Below, piece by piece: positions 42,972 through 52,103 of a stretch of DNA of 64,000 nucleotides. A program made the position numbers and the translations under genes. Below the pieces are notes generated by a model. The model saw only the letters and a program-made list of their open reading frames with translations, did not search any database and was not told where the DNA came from. The first letter of the stretch is position 1. Every line of letters starts with the position of its first letter. The stretch comes from Campylobacter concisus UNSWCS (GTDB taxonomy: Bacteria; Campylobacterota; Campylobacteria; Campylobacterales; Campylobacteraceae), in NCBI RefSeq assembly GCF_000466685.1, contig NZ_ANNG01000006.1, forward strand, positions 62,001 to 126,000. Direction: 5' to 3'.

Positions 42972-45038
42972 GTGAGAAACTTACACAAAGCCTTAGCAGG
43001 CTTACTCATGGGTGTTAGTATCTTTGCTTCACAAGCCTGTTGCGAAGAGCATAATATGCAGATGTCCGATAAAGCACGTGATGTTATCGCAAATCCTAAA
43101 GGCACACTGCAAAGTAGAGGTGTTGTCTCCTTGCAAGACTACGTCGTAGAAGAGCAAGAGATGTATAACTGGCTATTTAAAAACCACCCTATTTTTACAA
43201 AGTATGGTGGCAAAACCGTCGGCAAAATGGTCGTTCATGACCGCGGCTTAGAGTGGCTTGCCGAGGGACATGGCTTTGATATGTCAAAGCTTAGTAAAAG
43301 AGATGGCGGTAAGGGCTATAGCTCTATGATGTATAGAATTCCAGCCACCTCATCACTTCAGTTTCCTAATAAATTTGTAGGTCCAGAAAAGTGCGGTGAG
43401 TGTCACCCAGCTCAGTATGAGGTCTGGAGCAGATCTCGCCACGCAACTACTATGCGCTTCCCTGGCGAGCACCCAGAGGTCAATAACAACCTAACTGAGC
43501 CAGTATTTGACAAAGATACCGCTTCTATCCTTCCAAAAGGTATCACTCCAGATGTCATCTATGCAACCGTTGGTCACTTAAGAACTAAGATGGGCTACGT
43601 CGATGCATGGCTACTTCGTGGTACTTACTACGTTGAGGGCGGCTTGCTAAGAGATGGCACAGGTCAGATCGTTGCTGGCGGTAACCAATGGCAAAGAACA
43701 TGGGCGTTAAATTTAGACGACGCAACTGTTAAAAAGATAAAAGAGCTCGTGCCTGAATTTCCTGGCACGCTTGAAGAGTATGGCGATAATGGCGGATATG
43801 TCAGAGGTCTTGCCTCATACGCCGCAAAACATAAAAAATCGATGTTTTTCCAAGCAAACTCATCATATTGTGAGGTTTGCCACCCAGTTAAATTTGACTT
43901 TAAGTCAAAAGCAGAATTTTACGCAGCACTTGGTAATGCCAAAGAGCTTCAAAAACACACTATCTCAAAAGGCGTAAGCTGTGAGGAGTGCCACGGAGCT
44001 GGCGGTCACCTTGATGGAGCTACAAATTTTAGAACATCAAACTGCGAACGCTGTCACCAAAGATTTAACTTTAGCCCAGATCTAATGCGAGCTAACCCAC
44101 TTAATAACGGCAAGCTAGATCTTTCTTTAAGCTCTAAATTTAAATCAATGGGACCAGGATGCGGCTCAGAAGGCTCACAATCATACTTTACCGCTCACTA
44201 CGATAAAGGCATGAGATGCGTCACTTGCCACGATCCACACGACAACACAGGTAACGTTGTAGGTGATAAGAGCGTAACTGGTATGAACTATAACCCAGAT
44301 CAAGGCTATCTAAGTGCATTCTACACTAAACCAAAGATCAAAAAAGATTGTAAAGATTGTCACGAGACTCAAGCATATATCGCATCAAAAGCAGATACAC
44401 ACAAAAACAACACTTGTGCATCTTGCCACATGCCATTTATGATGAGCTGCGAGAACTTCTACGCTGTTCAGTTCCAAGACAACGCTGGCTTTGATACTCA
44501 AAGACGCTCTCATATCTGGAAGATCATGGTCGATCCAAAAGAGAAATCTCTTGTCCCAGGCGACGCTGCTAAAGGTCCAAGAGATGCTAAAGATTGGCAC
44601 TTTGAGAGAGATAAAAATGGCCACAACTATGTTGATTTGATGTGGGCATGCGCTAGAACATCTTGGGCTGATAAAGATATGAAAGATAATAAAGGCTGCC
44701 ATAGCCCAGTGCTATCTGAGCTAAAACCAACACTTCACTTCAAAAACCAAAAACAAGTTTATGATGAGGTTATGGGATGGCAAACTCCAGTTAAGAATGA
44801 ATTCTCAGAGGTCAAAATAGGCATCGAGGGAATTTACTCACTACTAGAGACTAAAAAGCTAGATCCAAGCGATAAAGCAAGAGTTTATGAGCTTGTCCAA
44901 AACGCTCAAGAGATCATCGATATGGTCGAAAAAGATGGTTCGTGGGGTATGCATGGATTTAAATTTACTAAACAAAGACTAGATGCATCTAAAGAGTATA
45001 TAAAAGAAGCTCAAAGAATTCTAAACAAAAATTTATAG
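42972..45038 (+). CDS. mccA: octahaem cytochrome c sulfite reductase MccA
   Basis: MccA reduces sulfite to sulfide in the periplasm. The 688-residue precursor has a signal peptide (1 to about 23). Seven CXXCH haem sites lie at C141, C300, C337, C358, C416, C460 and C482. The eighth, diagnostic site has C560 and C576-H577 separated by 15 residues (CX15CH), holding the active-site haem. Two extra cysteines, C397 (GPGCGSEG) and C493 (MMSCENF), sit at nearly the same numbers as the copper ligands I recall for Wolinella MccA. The start is GTG behind AAGGAGG. The order mccA-B-C-D-haem lyase follows. Confidence 0.95.
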   Translation: MRNLHKALAGLLMGVSIFASQACCEEHNMQMSDKARDVIANPKGTLQSRGVVSLQDYVVEEQEMYNWLFKNHPIFTKYGGKTVGKMVVHDRGLEWLAEGHGFDMSKLSKRDGGKGYSSMMYRIPATSSLQFPNKFVGPEKCGECHPAQYEVWSRSRHATTMRFPGEHPEVNNNLTEPVFDKDTASILPKGITPDVIYATVGHLRTKMGYVDAWLLRGTYYVEGGLLRDGTGQIVAGGNQWQRTWALNLDDATVKKIKELVPEFPGTLEEYGDNGGYVRGLASYAAKHKKSMFFQANSSYCEVCHPVKFDFKSKAEFYAALGNAKELQKHTISKGVSCEECHGAGGHLDGATNFRTSNCERCHQRFNFSPDLMRANPLNNGKLDLSLSSKFKSMGPGCGSEGSQSYFTAHYDKGMRCVTCHDPHDNTGNVVGDKSVTGMNYNPDQGYLSAFYTKPKIKKDCKDCHETQAYIASKADTHKNNTCASCHMPFMMSCENFYAVQFQDNAGFDTQRRSHIWKIMVDPKEKSLVPGDAAKGPRDAKDWHFERDKNGHNYVDLMWACARTSWADKDMKDNKGCHSPVLSELKPTLHFKNQKQVYDEVMGWQTPVKNEFSEVKIGIEGIYSLLETKKLDPSDKARVYELVQNAQEIIDMVEKDGSWGMHGFKFTKQRLDASKEYIKEAQRILNKNL

Positions 45039-45043
45039 CATTT

Positions 45044-45072
45044 AGGGGCTAGTTTTAGCCCCTTTAATCTTA
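45044..45072 (+). terminator. intra-operon hairpin after mccA, possible attenuator
   Basis: AGGGGCTA (45044-45051) pairs perfectly with TAGCCCCT (45056-45063) over GTTT, followed by TTAATCTT. The T-run is imperfect, so partial termination, giving more MccA than its partners, is plausible. Confidence 0.55.
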
Positions 45073-45082
45073 AGGGTTTGAA

Positions 45083-45841
45083 ATGAAAAATGGGTTTTTA
45101 AAATGTTCGCTACTTCTTAGCCTAAGCGCGGCTAGCCTCTTAGCAAATGTCGATACAAACGACTCTTATGCCATAGGCGCAACAAGTGGTGGATATGTTT
45201 TAAAAGGACTGCTAGATCAAAAGCAACTAGGTGTTGGCTATGACGCTGATGCAGTGATAAAAGGCTTTAGCGATGCGCTAAAGAGCGAGCTAAAACTAAG
45301 TGATGATGAGATAGCAAAGCTACTAAACAAAAGAGCTGAAAGCTTAGATAAGATAGTAAAAGAAAAAGAGGCTGCCAAGCTAAAAGAGAATTTAGCCCAA
45401 GGCAAAGCCTATATGGAAAAAAATGCAAAAAACAAAAATGTAAAAACAACAAAATCAAATTTACAATATGAGATCATAAAAAGTAGCTCAAAAGGGGCTA
45501 CACCAAAGCCTGAGAGCATCATCATAGTAAATTATAAAGCAAGCTTTGCCGATGGCAAGGTCTTTGACGAGACAAAAGAGGCTCCAGCTCATCTTTCGAT
45601 GCTAAATTTGATCCCTGGACTTGAAGAGGGGCTCATGCTTATGAAAGAGGGCGAGAAGTTTAAATTTGTCATCCCGCCTGAGCTTGCATACGGCGATAGC
45701 GGCATGGAGGGGATACCTGGTGGCGAGACTATCGTTTTTGAGATAGAGCTTATTAAGGTCTTAAAGCCTGGCGAACTAGCTGAGGCGGCAAGAAAAATTC
45801 ATGAAAAAGAGCAAAATGAGGGCATTAAAAAGCCTCATTAA
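45083..45841 (+). CDS. mccB: FKBP-type peptidyl-prolyl isomerase MccB
   Basis: The 252-residue periplasmic protein has a signal peptide (1-21, ending SLLAN). A helical FkpA-like dimerisation segment with a DQKQLGVGYDADAVIKGF pattern follows. Residues about 145-230 form the FKBP catalytic domain (ADGKVFDETKEAPAHLSM, LIPGLEEGLMLMKEGEKFKF, PPELAYGDSGMEGIPGGETI). It probably helps fold MccA. Its place right after mccA matches the Wolinella operon. AAGGGTTTGAA precedes the ATG. Confidence 0.92.
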   Translation: MKNGFLKCSLLLSLSAASLLANVDTNDSYAIGATSGGYVLKGLLDQKQLGVGYDADAVIKGFSDALKSELKLSDDEIAKLLNKRAESLDKIVKEKEAAKLKENLAQGKAYMEKNAKNKNVKTTKSNLQYEIIKSSSKGATPKPESIIIVNYKASFADGKVFDETKEAPAHLSMLNLIPGLEEGLMLMKEGEKFKFVIPPELAYGDSGMEGIPGGETIVFEIELIKVLKPGELAEAARKIHEKEQNEGIKKPH

Positions 45842-45860
45842 GGCATAAATGGAGTTAAAA

Positions 45861-46532
45861 ATGCAAAATCAAAATAGCAGAAGAGCCTTCTTTAAACGCA
45901 TGGCAGTTGTGGCTGCTGGTGCTAGCGTGGCAAGTAGTGGTTTTGCTTTTAAGAGTGAAGAGAGTGCGAAAAAACCACATTTTGGCATGATATTTGACCA
46001 AAACAAATGCGTTGGCTGCACGGACTGCGAAGTGGCATGTAGAAAAGTAAATTTAGTCCCAAAAGGACAGATGAGACTTTTTGTAGAGGATAAGACTGAT
46101 CCAAAGAATTTGCTCGATAAAAGATATGTAAGAGTATCTTGTCAGCAGTGTGAGGATGCACCTTGTGTGGCTGTTTGCCCAACAAAAGCCTGTCACAAGG
46201 ACATAAAAACTGGCATCCAAACTACAAACATAGATGACTGCATCGCCTGTAAATACTGCATCGTAGCCTGTCCTTACGACGTGAGATATATCGATAAGTT
46301 TAGTCACTCAGCCCAAAGCTGTAACTTCTGCATAGATACAAATTTAAAGGATAAAAAAGATCCAGCCTGCGTTGAGGCGTGCAGATATGAGGCTTTGGTA
46401 TTTGGTGATTTAAACGATGAGAGCTCGCACATTAGCCAGTTACTAGCTGTCAAAGATAGCATAAGGCTAAGAGCAGAACTTGGCACAAAACCAAGCCTTA
46501 GATATATTCCTAAAGTAAAAGCGGGGGTGTAA
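45861..46532 (+). CDS. mccC: periplasmic 4x[4Fe-4S] ferredoxin-like protein MccC
   Basis: MccC should carry electrons from MccD to MccA. The product has a Tat signal (SRRAFFKRMAVVAAG). Four cysteine clusters follow in the NrfC/DmsB style: CVGCTDCEVACRK, CQQCEDAPCVAVCP, CIACKYCIVACPYD, and CNFCID with CVEAC. I use the ATG at 45861, which has GGAG 6 bp upstream; an in-frame ATG at 45849 lies before that ribosome site. mccD begins 1 bp after its stop. Confidence 0.93.
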   Translation: MQNQNSRRAFFKRMAVVAAGASVASSGFAFKSEESAKKPHFGMIFDQNKCVGCTDCEVACRKVNLVPKGQMRLFVEDKTDPKNLLDKRYVRVSCQQCEDAPCVAVCPTKACHKDIKTGIQTTNIDDCIACKYCIVACPYDVRYIDKFSHSAQSCNFCIDTNLKDKKDPACVEACRYEALVFGDLNDESSHISQLLAVKDSIRLRAELGTKPSLRYIPKVKAGV

Positions 46533-46533
46533 G

Positions 46534-47463
46534 ATGGATGGTGCATTAAATTTCACTGCGACATTTTCGCACGCAGTTGAGTGGGGCTGGCCGATCGCTG
46601 TTTATCTTCTGCTAGCTGGTATGAGTGGCGGAGCGCTAATAGCTGCCATACTTCTAAAGCGCTACAAAAGACAAGAGAGCTTTAGTCCATTTTTCAAGGC
46701 TGCTTCGCTTTTAGCCTTTGTTAGCATCATGCTTGGTATGGTTTGCTTGATAGCTGACCTTGAAAAGCCACTTTTGTTTTGGAAAATTTTGATTAATTAC
46801 AACTTCACATCGGTTATGTCTATCGGTGTAGCCGCGCTTTGCGTGTTTATACCGCTTAGCTTTTTGATGTGTCTATACGCCTTTGGCGCGGAGTTAAAGT
46901 CGATTTGTGGCTTTTTTGATGGCGTGATGAAAATTTTATCGCCACTTTATCCGCTCTTAAGCGCGCTTTGCCTGCTTTTTGCGGTTATCATTTGCGCATA
47001 TACAGGCTTTTTGATCTCGGTGCTCATTAGATTTCCACTTTTAAATACCGCTGTTTTACCAGCGCTTTTCATAGCTTCAGGACTTAGTGCTGGCATAAGT
47101 GGCAGCAGCCTGATAGCGGCACTATTTTTCAAAGAAGATCCACACTCAAGCGACCTTGGCTCGCTTCATGGCGTGGAGTTTTACGTCTTATGCGCTGAAA
47201 TTTTACTCATTTTAATGCTTTTTGTCTCACTTTTGCTTGGTTCAAGCTATCAGCAAGGCGCGGCAGTTGCATTTTATAGTGGAGTTTGGGCTAAATTTTT
47301 CTGGCTTGGGGTTGTTTTAGTTGGCTTTGTCTTGCCTCTTGTTTTAAATTTCGCACTTGGCAAGATGAAATTTAGCTTCTACCTTGGCTCATTTGCAGCA
47401 GTCGTTGGCGTTTTATTGCTTAGGGTTTTTATACTTTATGCAGGACAGACTTATAGCATTTAA
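46534..47463 (+). CDS. mccD: NrfD-like membrane quinol dehydrogenase subunit MccD
   Basis: The 309-residue protein has eight or nine membrane spans and belongs to the NrfD/PsrC family that oxidises menaquinol at the periplasmic face. It shows the family-typical WGWPIAVYLLLAGMSGGAL near residue 17, LEKPLLFWKIL and LSAGISGSSLIAAL. It partners MccC, passing electrons through the Fe-S clusters to MccA. It lies between mccC and the haem-lyase gene. Confidence 0.92.
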   Translation: MDGALNFTATFSHAVEWGWPIAVYLLLAGMSGGALIAAILLKRYKRQESFSPFFKAASLLAFVSIMLGMVCLIADLEKPLLFWKILINYNFTSVMSIGVAALCVFIPLSFLMCLYAFGAELKSICGFFDGVMKILSPLYPLLSALCLLFAVIICAYTGFLISVLIRFPLLNTAVLPALFIASGLSAGISGSSLIAALFFKEDPHSSDLGSLHGVEFYVLCAEILLILMLFVSLLLGSSYQQGAAVAFYSGVWAKFFWLGVVLVGFVLPLVLNFALGKMKFSFYLGSFAAVVGVLLLRVFILYAGQTYSI

Positions 47464-47479
47464 GGCTTAAGGGCAGGTG

Positions 47480-50098
47480 ATGAAAATTTTAAATATTTAT
47501 CGCTTGTCTTTAATATTATTATTTATCCTTGCTTTTGGTGCAGGGGTGGCGACCTTTTTGGAAAATTTTTATGACACACAGACGGCTAGAGTGCTTGTTT
47601 ATGAAGCACTCTGGTACGAGTGCGTCATGGCAGCTTGTGCCATTTGCTTAGCCATTAGCATCGTAAAAACCAAGATGTATAAGAAATTTGGCGCATTTTT
47701 GATACATCTTGCTTTTATTCTGATCTTCATCGGTGCTGCGCTTACAAGATACTTTGGCGAAGAGGGTGTATTGCATCTTAGAGTGGGCGAGAGCGGCAAC
47801 TATATGCAAAGCACAAAGCCATATTTGAGAGTGCAAATTTCAAATGAAAGTTTTGAATATCCACTAAAACTTAGCCTGCTTGGCAAAAATGACTTTCGCT
47901 TTAAAAAAAATATAAATGGAAAAGAATTTGAGATAAAGATAACTGGCTACAAAAAGGATGAGAAAAACGCTCCAGCCACGCTTAGCATAGAGGCTGGCTT
48001 TGCTAATGAAAAGAGCAAGAGCGCCAAGCTAAAAGGCGGAGCTGGATACGATCTTGAGCCAAGCATTTTAAGCTTTGATGGGCAAGAGGCGAAATTTTAC
48101 TTTAGCTCACGAGCGATAAATTTACCTTTTTCGCTAAGGCTTGATAAATTTATCCTAGAGCGCTACGCAGGGCTAAATAGCCCATCATCTTACACGAGCA
48201 AAGTAAGCATCGCAGGTGCTGAGCATGAAATTTCACTAAATCACCCACTAAGCATCATGGGCTATAAAATCTTTCAGTCATCATACGACGCTGACGAGCT
48301 TGGAAGCGCCTTTGAGATCAGCTTTGATCCTGGTAAAGTGCCAACTTATATCGGATATTTTCTACTTTGCCTTGGCTTTGTGGGAAATTTATTTAGCAAA
48401 AAGAGCCGATTTTTTAGACTTTGTAACTTCATAAAAGGCACGCAGTTTGCGTTTTTGGCTCTACTTTTACTAAATGCCACGCCAAATTTCGCAAGCGATG
48501 AAGCCATAAATTTTAAAGCTCATGCAGATAAATTTGCCAAAATTTTAGTTCAAACTGATAGCAGGATCGCCCCAGCTAGCTCTTACACAAGGGCAGTAAT
48601 AAGCAAAATTTCAACCAAAACGACGCTCTTTGGGCTTAGTAGCGATGAGCTTATGCTCTCTTTTGCCATCTCGCCACAAGAGTGGATGGATAAAAGGATG
48701 GTAAAGATCACAAGCGATCGTGTGGGCGAGCTTCTTGGAGTTAGTGAGAAATTTGCTAGCTTTAATGACGTTTTTAACGAAAATGGCGAGTATAAGCTGG
48801 CTAAATTTGTAGAGGCTGCAAATGAAAAATCCGCCTCAAAAAGAGATAAATTTGATAACGACGTCATTAAATTTGACGAGAGGCTAAATGTCTTATACCT
48901 TGTGCTAAAGGGAGAAATTTTAAAATTTATCCCCGCTAAAAATGGTGATACTATCACGTGGCTAGGCGTAAATGAAGCCTTTAGCAAAGATGAAATTTCA
49001 AACGAGTTTAAAAGCGTTTTAGGAGCTTACATAGAAAATTTAAGCCTTTGCGTAAAAAGTGGCGAGTGCAAAGAGGCTGATAAGAGTTTAGAACAAATTT
49101 CAAGCTTCCAAAGAAGCACTCTAGGCTCTCTTGCGCCAAGCGAGGCAAAAGTCGGCCTTGAAGTGCTTTACAACCAAATGGAGATATTTAAATTTCTTAT
49201 CTATTTTTACATGATCCTAGCTCTTGCTTCGCTCGCTCTTGGCTTTTATAGGCTATTTTTTGGGAGGAAATTTAGATTTGAAAGAGCGCTTAGCCTTGCG
49301 TTTTTTACCGCATTTATAGTGCATGCTCTAAATTTAGCCCTACGTGCCTACATCTCAGGTCACGCACCTTGGAGCGATGCTTATGAGAGTTTAGTCTATA
49401 TCTCGCTTATAAGCGTGCTAGCTGGAGTGCTATTTTTCAAGCATCAAAGCTTCGCTCTTGGCGCTGCTTCGCTTTTTGCAAGTGTTAGCTTGCTCGTTGC
49501 TCATCTAAATTTTATAAACCCACAGATAACAAATTTAGTCCCAGTTTTAAAGTCATTTTGGCTTAGTGTGCATGTAAGCGTCATCACAGCAAGCTATGGC
49601 TTTTTGGGCTTTGGCTTTGTGCTGGGGCTTGTGGGACTTATATTAATGGCTCTAAAAAATGACAAAAATGAGCAAAAGCTTAGCGAGCAGATAAGATACC
49701 TTGCTGCCACCGACGAGCTAAGCCTCATCATAGGACTTAGTTTGCTAACTGTAGGGAATTTCGTAGGCGCCGTCTGGGCAAATGAGAGCTGGGGCAGATA
49801 CTGGGGTTGGGACAGCAAAGAGAGCTGGTCATACATCACGATCATCGTCTATGCCATAGTGCTTCATTTAAGGTTTATACCAAAGCTAAGGGGCGTTTTT
49901 ACCTTTTTAACAGCTAGCGTGCTATCATTTGCTTCGGTACTTTTTACATATTTTGGAGTAAATTTCTACCTTAGCGGGCTTCACTCATACGCAAATGGCG
50001 AGAGCTTTGGCGTTTCTGGGCTAATATACTTGATCTTAGCGGCTCTTGCCTTGCTGATCGCCCTAGCCTACCGCGGCAGAGATATAAAAGTAGTTTAG
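47480..50098 (+). CDS. ccsA1: CcsBA-type cytochrome c haem lyase, probably dedicated to MccA
   Basis: The 872-residue fused CcsB-CcsA protein exports and attaches haem to apocytochromes. The N-terminal half is ResB/CcsB-like, with four spans and a large periplasmic loop. The C-terminal half carries the WWD haem-handling domain (SWGRYWGWDSKESWSYI near residue 770) with flanking histidines (LRAYISGHAPWSDAYES, GLHSYANGESF). In Wolinella a special lyase in this position, CcsA1, is needed for the CX15CH haem; the same role is inferred here. The ATG at 47480 directly follows an in-frame GTG. Confidence 0.9.
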   Translation: MKILNIYRLSLILLFILAFGAGVATFLENFYDTQTARVLVYEALWYECVMAACAICLAISIVKTKMYKKFGAFLIHLAFILIFIGAALTRYFGEEGVLHLRVGESGNYMQSTKPYLRVQISNESFEYPLKLSLLGKNDFRFKKNINGKEFEIKITGYKKDEKNAPATLSIEAGFANEKSKSAKLKGGAGYDLEPSILSFDGQEAKFYFSSRAINLPFSLRLDKFILERYAGLNSPSSYTSKVSIAGAEHEISLNHPLSIMGYKIFQSSYDADELGSAFEISFDPGKVPTYIGYFLLCLGFVGNLFSKKSRFFRLCNFIKGTQFAFLALLLLNATPNFASDEAINFKAHADKFAKILVQTDSRIAPASSYTRAVISKISTKTTLFGLSSDELMLSFAISPQEWMDKRMVKITSDRVGELLGVSEKFASFNDVFNENGEYKLAKFVEAANEKSASKRDKFDNDVIKFDERLNVLYLVLKGEILKFIPAKNGDTITWLGVNEAFSKDEISNEFKSVLGAYIENLSLCVKSGECKEADKSLEQISSFQRSTLGSLAPSEAKVGLEVLYNQMEIFKFLIYFYMILALASLALGFYRLFFGRKFRFERALSLAFFTAFIVHALNLALRAYISGHAPWSDAYESLVYISLISVLAGVLFFKHQSFALGAASLFASVSLLVAHLNFINPQITNLVPVLKSFWLSVHVSVITASYGFLGFGFVLGLVGLILMALKNDKNEQKLSEQIRYLAATDELSLIIGLSLLTVGNFVGAVWANESWGRYWGWDSKESWSYITIIVYAIVLHLRFIPKLRGVFTFLTASVLSFASVLFTYFGVNFYLSGLHSYANGESFGVSGLIYLILAALALLIALAYRGRDIKVV

Positions 50099-50103
50099 GA
50101 GAT

Positions 50104-50928
50104 ATGATGAAGAGTTTGATTTTACTGGCTGCTAGTTTGTGCGTTTTAAATGCTGGCTACATAAAAGAGGCCTTAAGCGCAAAAGATGATCACAACAAAC
50201 TAGCACAAATTTATGAAGATGCTTGCAACAAAGAGAAAAAGGCATCAGGCTGCTACAACCTAGCTGTGCTTTACAGCAGGGGGGAGGGCAATGTCAAAAA
50301 GGACGAGGCAAAGGCGGCAATGCTCTATGAAAAGGCTTGCGATCAAAATTTCTCTATGGCTTGCAGCAACCTTGGCTATGTATATGAAAAGGGCAAAGGT
50401 GTAGAAAAAGACCTAACAAAAGCAGTTAAATTTTATGAAAAAGCATGTAGCGACAACGAGGGCTGCACGGAGCTTGGCTTGCTCTATACAAATGGCACTG
50501 GTGTGGCAAAAGATCTAAAAAAGGCAAAAGAGCTCTTTGAGAAGGCTTGTAAGGCAGGTGATGGCATGGGATGTAGTAATCTTGGCTACTTATACGCTCA
50601 AGGCGAAGGCGCCGAGAAAGACTACTCAAAAGCTAAAACATACTACGAAATGGCCTGCGCAAACGAAGCTGGCATAGGGTGCGATAATCTTGGCTTTTTA
50701 TATGTTTATGGGCAAGGGGTTGATCAAAACCTTACAAAAGCGACAAAGCTTTACGAGCAAGCGTGCATATACGCCTATGAAAAGGGCTGTAACAACTACG
50801 CTATCATGCTAGCTGAGGGCAAAGGCATGAAAGAGGACGTAGAAAAAGCACGTGAAATTTTCACTAAAAGCTGCAAAAATGGCTTAAAAGAGGCGTGCGA
50901 GAATTTAGAAATTTTAGGAAAGCATTGA
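50104..50928 (+). CDS. periplasmic Sel1-repeat protein
   Basis: The 274-residue protein has a signal peptide (1 to about 17). About six Sel1-like repeats of 36 residues follow, each with a CXNLGYLYXXGXGVXKD pattern and an alanine-lysine helix (for example AAMLYEKACDQNFSMACSNL). Each repeat carries two cysteines, the Helicobacter-type cysteine-rich form (Hcp) likely held by disulfides. Such proteins are scaffolds or interaction platforms. It lies 5 bp after the haem lyase and directly before the copper-related genes, so it probably assists MccA assembly, but that is inference. Confidence 0.88.
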   Translation: MMKSLILLAASLCVLNAGYIKEALSAKDDHNKLAQIYEDACNKEKKASGCYNLAVLYSRGEGNVKKDEAKAAMLYEKACDQNFSMACSNLGYVYEKGKGVEKDLTKAVKFYEKACSDNEGCTELGLLYTNGTGVAKDLKKAKELFEKACKAGDGMGCSNLGYLYAQGEGAEKDYSKAKTYYEMACANEAGIGCDNLGFLYVYGQGVDQNLTKATKLYEQACIYAYEKGCNNYAIMLAEGKGMKEDVEKAREIFTKSCKNGLKEACENLEILGKH

Positions 50929-51467
50929 TGAGTTTTAAAAACTGGGGCAACATGCAAGCAAGCCTAGAGGCACTTTATCTGCTAGATAGCGCTTTTTTGG
51001 AGCCAGATGAAGAGTATCTAAGGCTCATTTCTAAAAGAGAGGATGAAAATAGCCTAAGATACGTGGTAGATAACGGGCAGGGCGATTTGCTAGATGTGAT
51101 ATTTACGCGTGAGGCGGTGCTGGTTAGAGGGTTTGATCATGAAAATGAGCTAAATATGCTAAGCATGGCAGACAAAAGCGTGATAGAGCAAATTTATAGT
51201 GGCGAGGCTGCTAAATTTCGCTCTTACTTCTTGCCAGATGAGATAGAGCAGACGACCTTTTTTATCTGGTATGACGGGACGGAGCATCAAAATTTAGTCG
51301 GTGGCAATAACGGCGGACGCTGGCTGCTTGGGTATGCATTTGATGATTTTGCTAAATTTAGCGAGTTTGTAAAGGGCTATTACGAGATAGAATTTGACGA
51401 TGAGATGTTAAAAAAGCTCTATGAAAAGGGCGAGTTAGAAAAAGAGAAACTAAAGGAGATGAGATGA
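50928..51467 (+). CDS. protein of unknown function within the mcc cluster
   Basis: The 179-residue, acidic, cytoplasmic-looking protein starts MSFKNWGNMQASLEALYLLD. It has mixed strands and helices (TTFFIWYDGTEHQN, RWLLGYAFDDF) and a charged tail. The ATG at 50928 overlaps the Sel1 gene stop (TGATG), and its own stop overlaps the nosL start (ATGA). Tight coupling on both sides argues for a real operon member. I do not recognise the family and see no metal or haem motif. Confidence 0.7.
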   Translation: MSFKNWGNMQASLEALYLLDSAFLEPDEEYLRLISKREDENSLRYVVDNGQGDLLDVIFTREAVLVRGFDHENELNMLSMADKSVIEQIYSGEAAKFRSYFLPDEIEQTTFFIWYDGTEHQNLVGGNNGGRWLLGYAFDDFAKFSEFVKGYYEIEFDDEMLKKLYEKGELEKEKLKEMR

Positions 51468-51916
51468 AATTTATAGCTTTATTGCTTAGTGCAGTTTTTG
51501 CCTTGTGGGCTGGAAATTTGACGAGTGAGGCAAACGCCTATAAAGGGGCAAAAGAGCGCATCGAGCTACCAAAGGACGCAAGATGTGCGGTGTGTGGCAT
51601 GCCTATAAAAAATAAGCAGTGGGCGACGCTTATCAAGGCTGGTGGCAAGGATTATTACTTTGATGGCGTAAAAGATATGGCGCACTTTTACTTTGCTGAT
51701 GAGGTGGCGAAAGAGGCTTATGTGAGTGATTATTACACGCTTGAAAAGCTCGATGCAAAAGAGGCGTTTTACGTTCATGGCTCAAACGTTTTTGGACCGA
51801 TGGGCGAGGAGTTTATCCCGTTTAAAGATGAAGCAAAGGCAAATAGCTTTATGAAAGATCACGCTGGCAAAGGTGTCATAAAATTTGACGAGATAAAGAC
51901 ATTTATCGGTAAATAA
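51464..51916 (+). CDS. NosL-family copper-binding protein
   Basis: The 150-residue protein has a signal peptide (1 to about 17) and the NosL core. CAVCGMPIKNKQWATLI (C41, C44, M46) gives the copper-binding CXXCGM motif, followed by GKDYYFDGVKDMAHFYF and FGPMGEEFIPF. NosL proteins deliver copper to nitrous oxide reductase. Here, with no nos genes, copper delivery to MccA's active-site Cu is the likely job (compare Wolinella MccL). The ATG overlaps the previous stop. Confidence 0.88.
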   Translation: MKFIALLLSAVFALWAGNLTSEANAYKGAKERIELPKDARCAVCGMPIKNKQWATLIKAGGKDYYFDGVKDMAHFYFADEVAKEAYVSDYYTLEKLDAKEAFYVHGSNVFGPMGEEFIPFKDEAKANSFMKDHAGKGVIKFDEIKTFIGK

Positions 51917-51917
51917 A

Positions 51918-52103
51918 GTGAAATTTCTAGCATTTTTGGCGTTATTTTTTGGACTCTCTTACACGCTCTTAGCGGCGCACTACCTTAGCTTTGACCACAA
52001 AGCAAAGCAAGATGAGCTAAGAGAAATTTCAAAGATAACAAGGGCAAATTTAGCTTCTAGCTTTAGCCTAAAAGAGCAAAAAGGCTTTGTCTATGATAAG
52101 TAG
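51918..52103 (+). CDS. small single-span membrane protein
   Basis: The 61-residue product (MKFLAFLALFFGLSYTLLAA) has one N-terminal membrane span or uncleaved signal, then a charged tail. The start is GTG, 1 bp after the nosL stop, and its end overlaps the permease start by 11 bp. The position between nosL and the ABC permease makes it likely to be real. Function unknown. Confidence 0.55.
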   Translation: MKFLAFLALFFGLSYTLLAAHYLSFDHKAKQDELREISKITRANLASSFSLKEQKGFVYDK

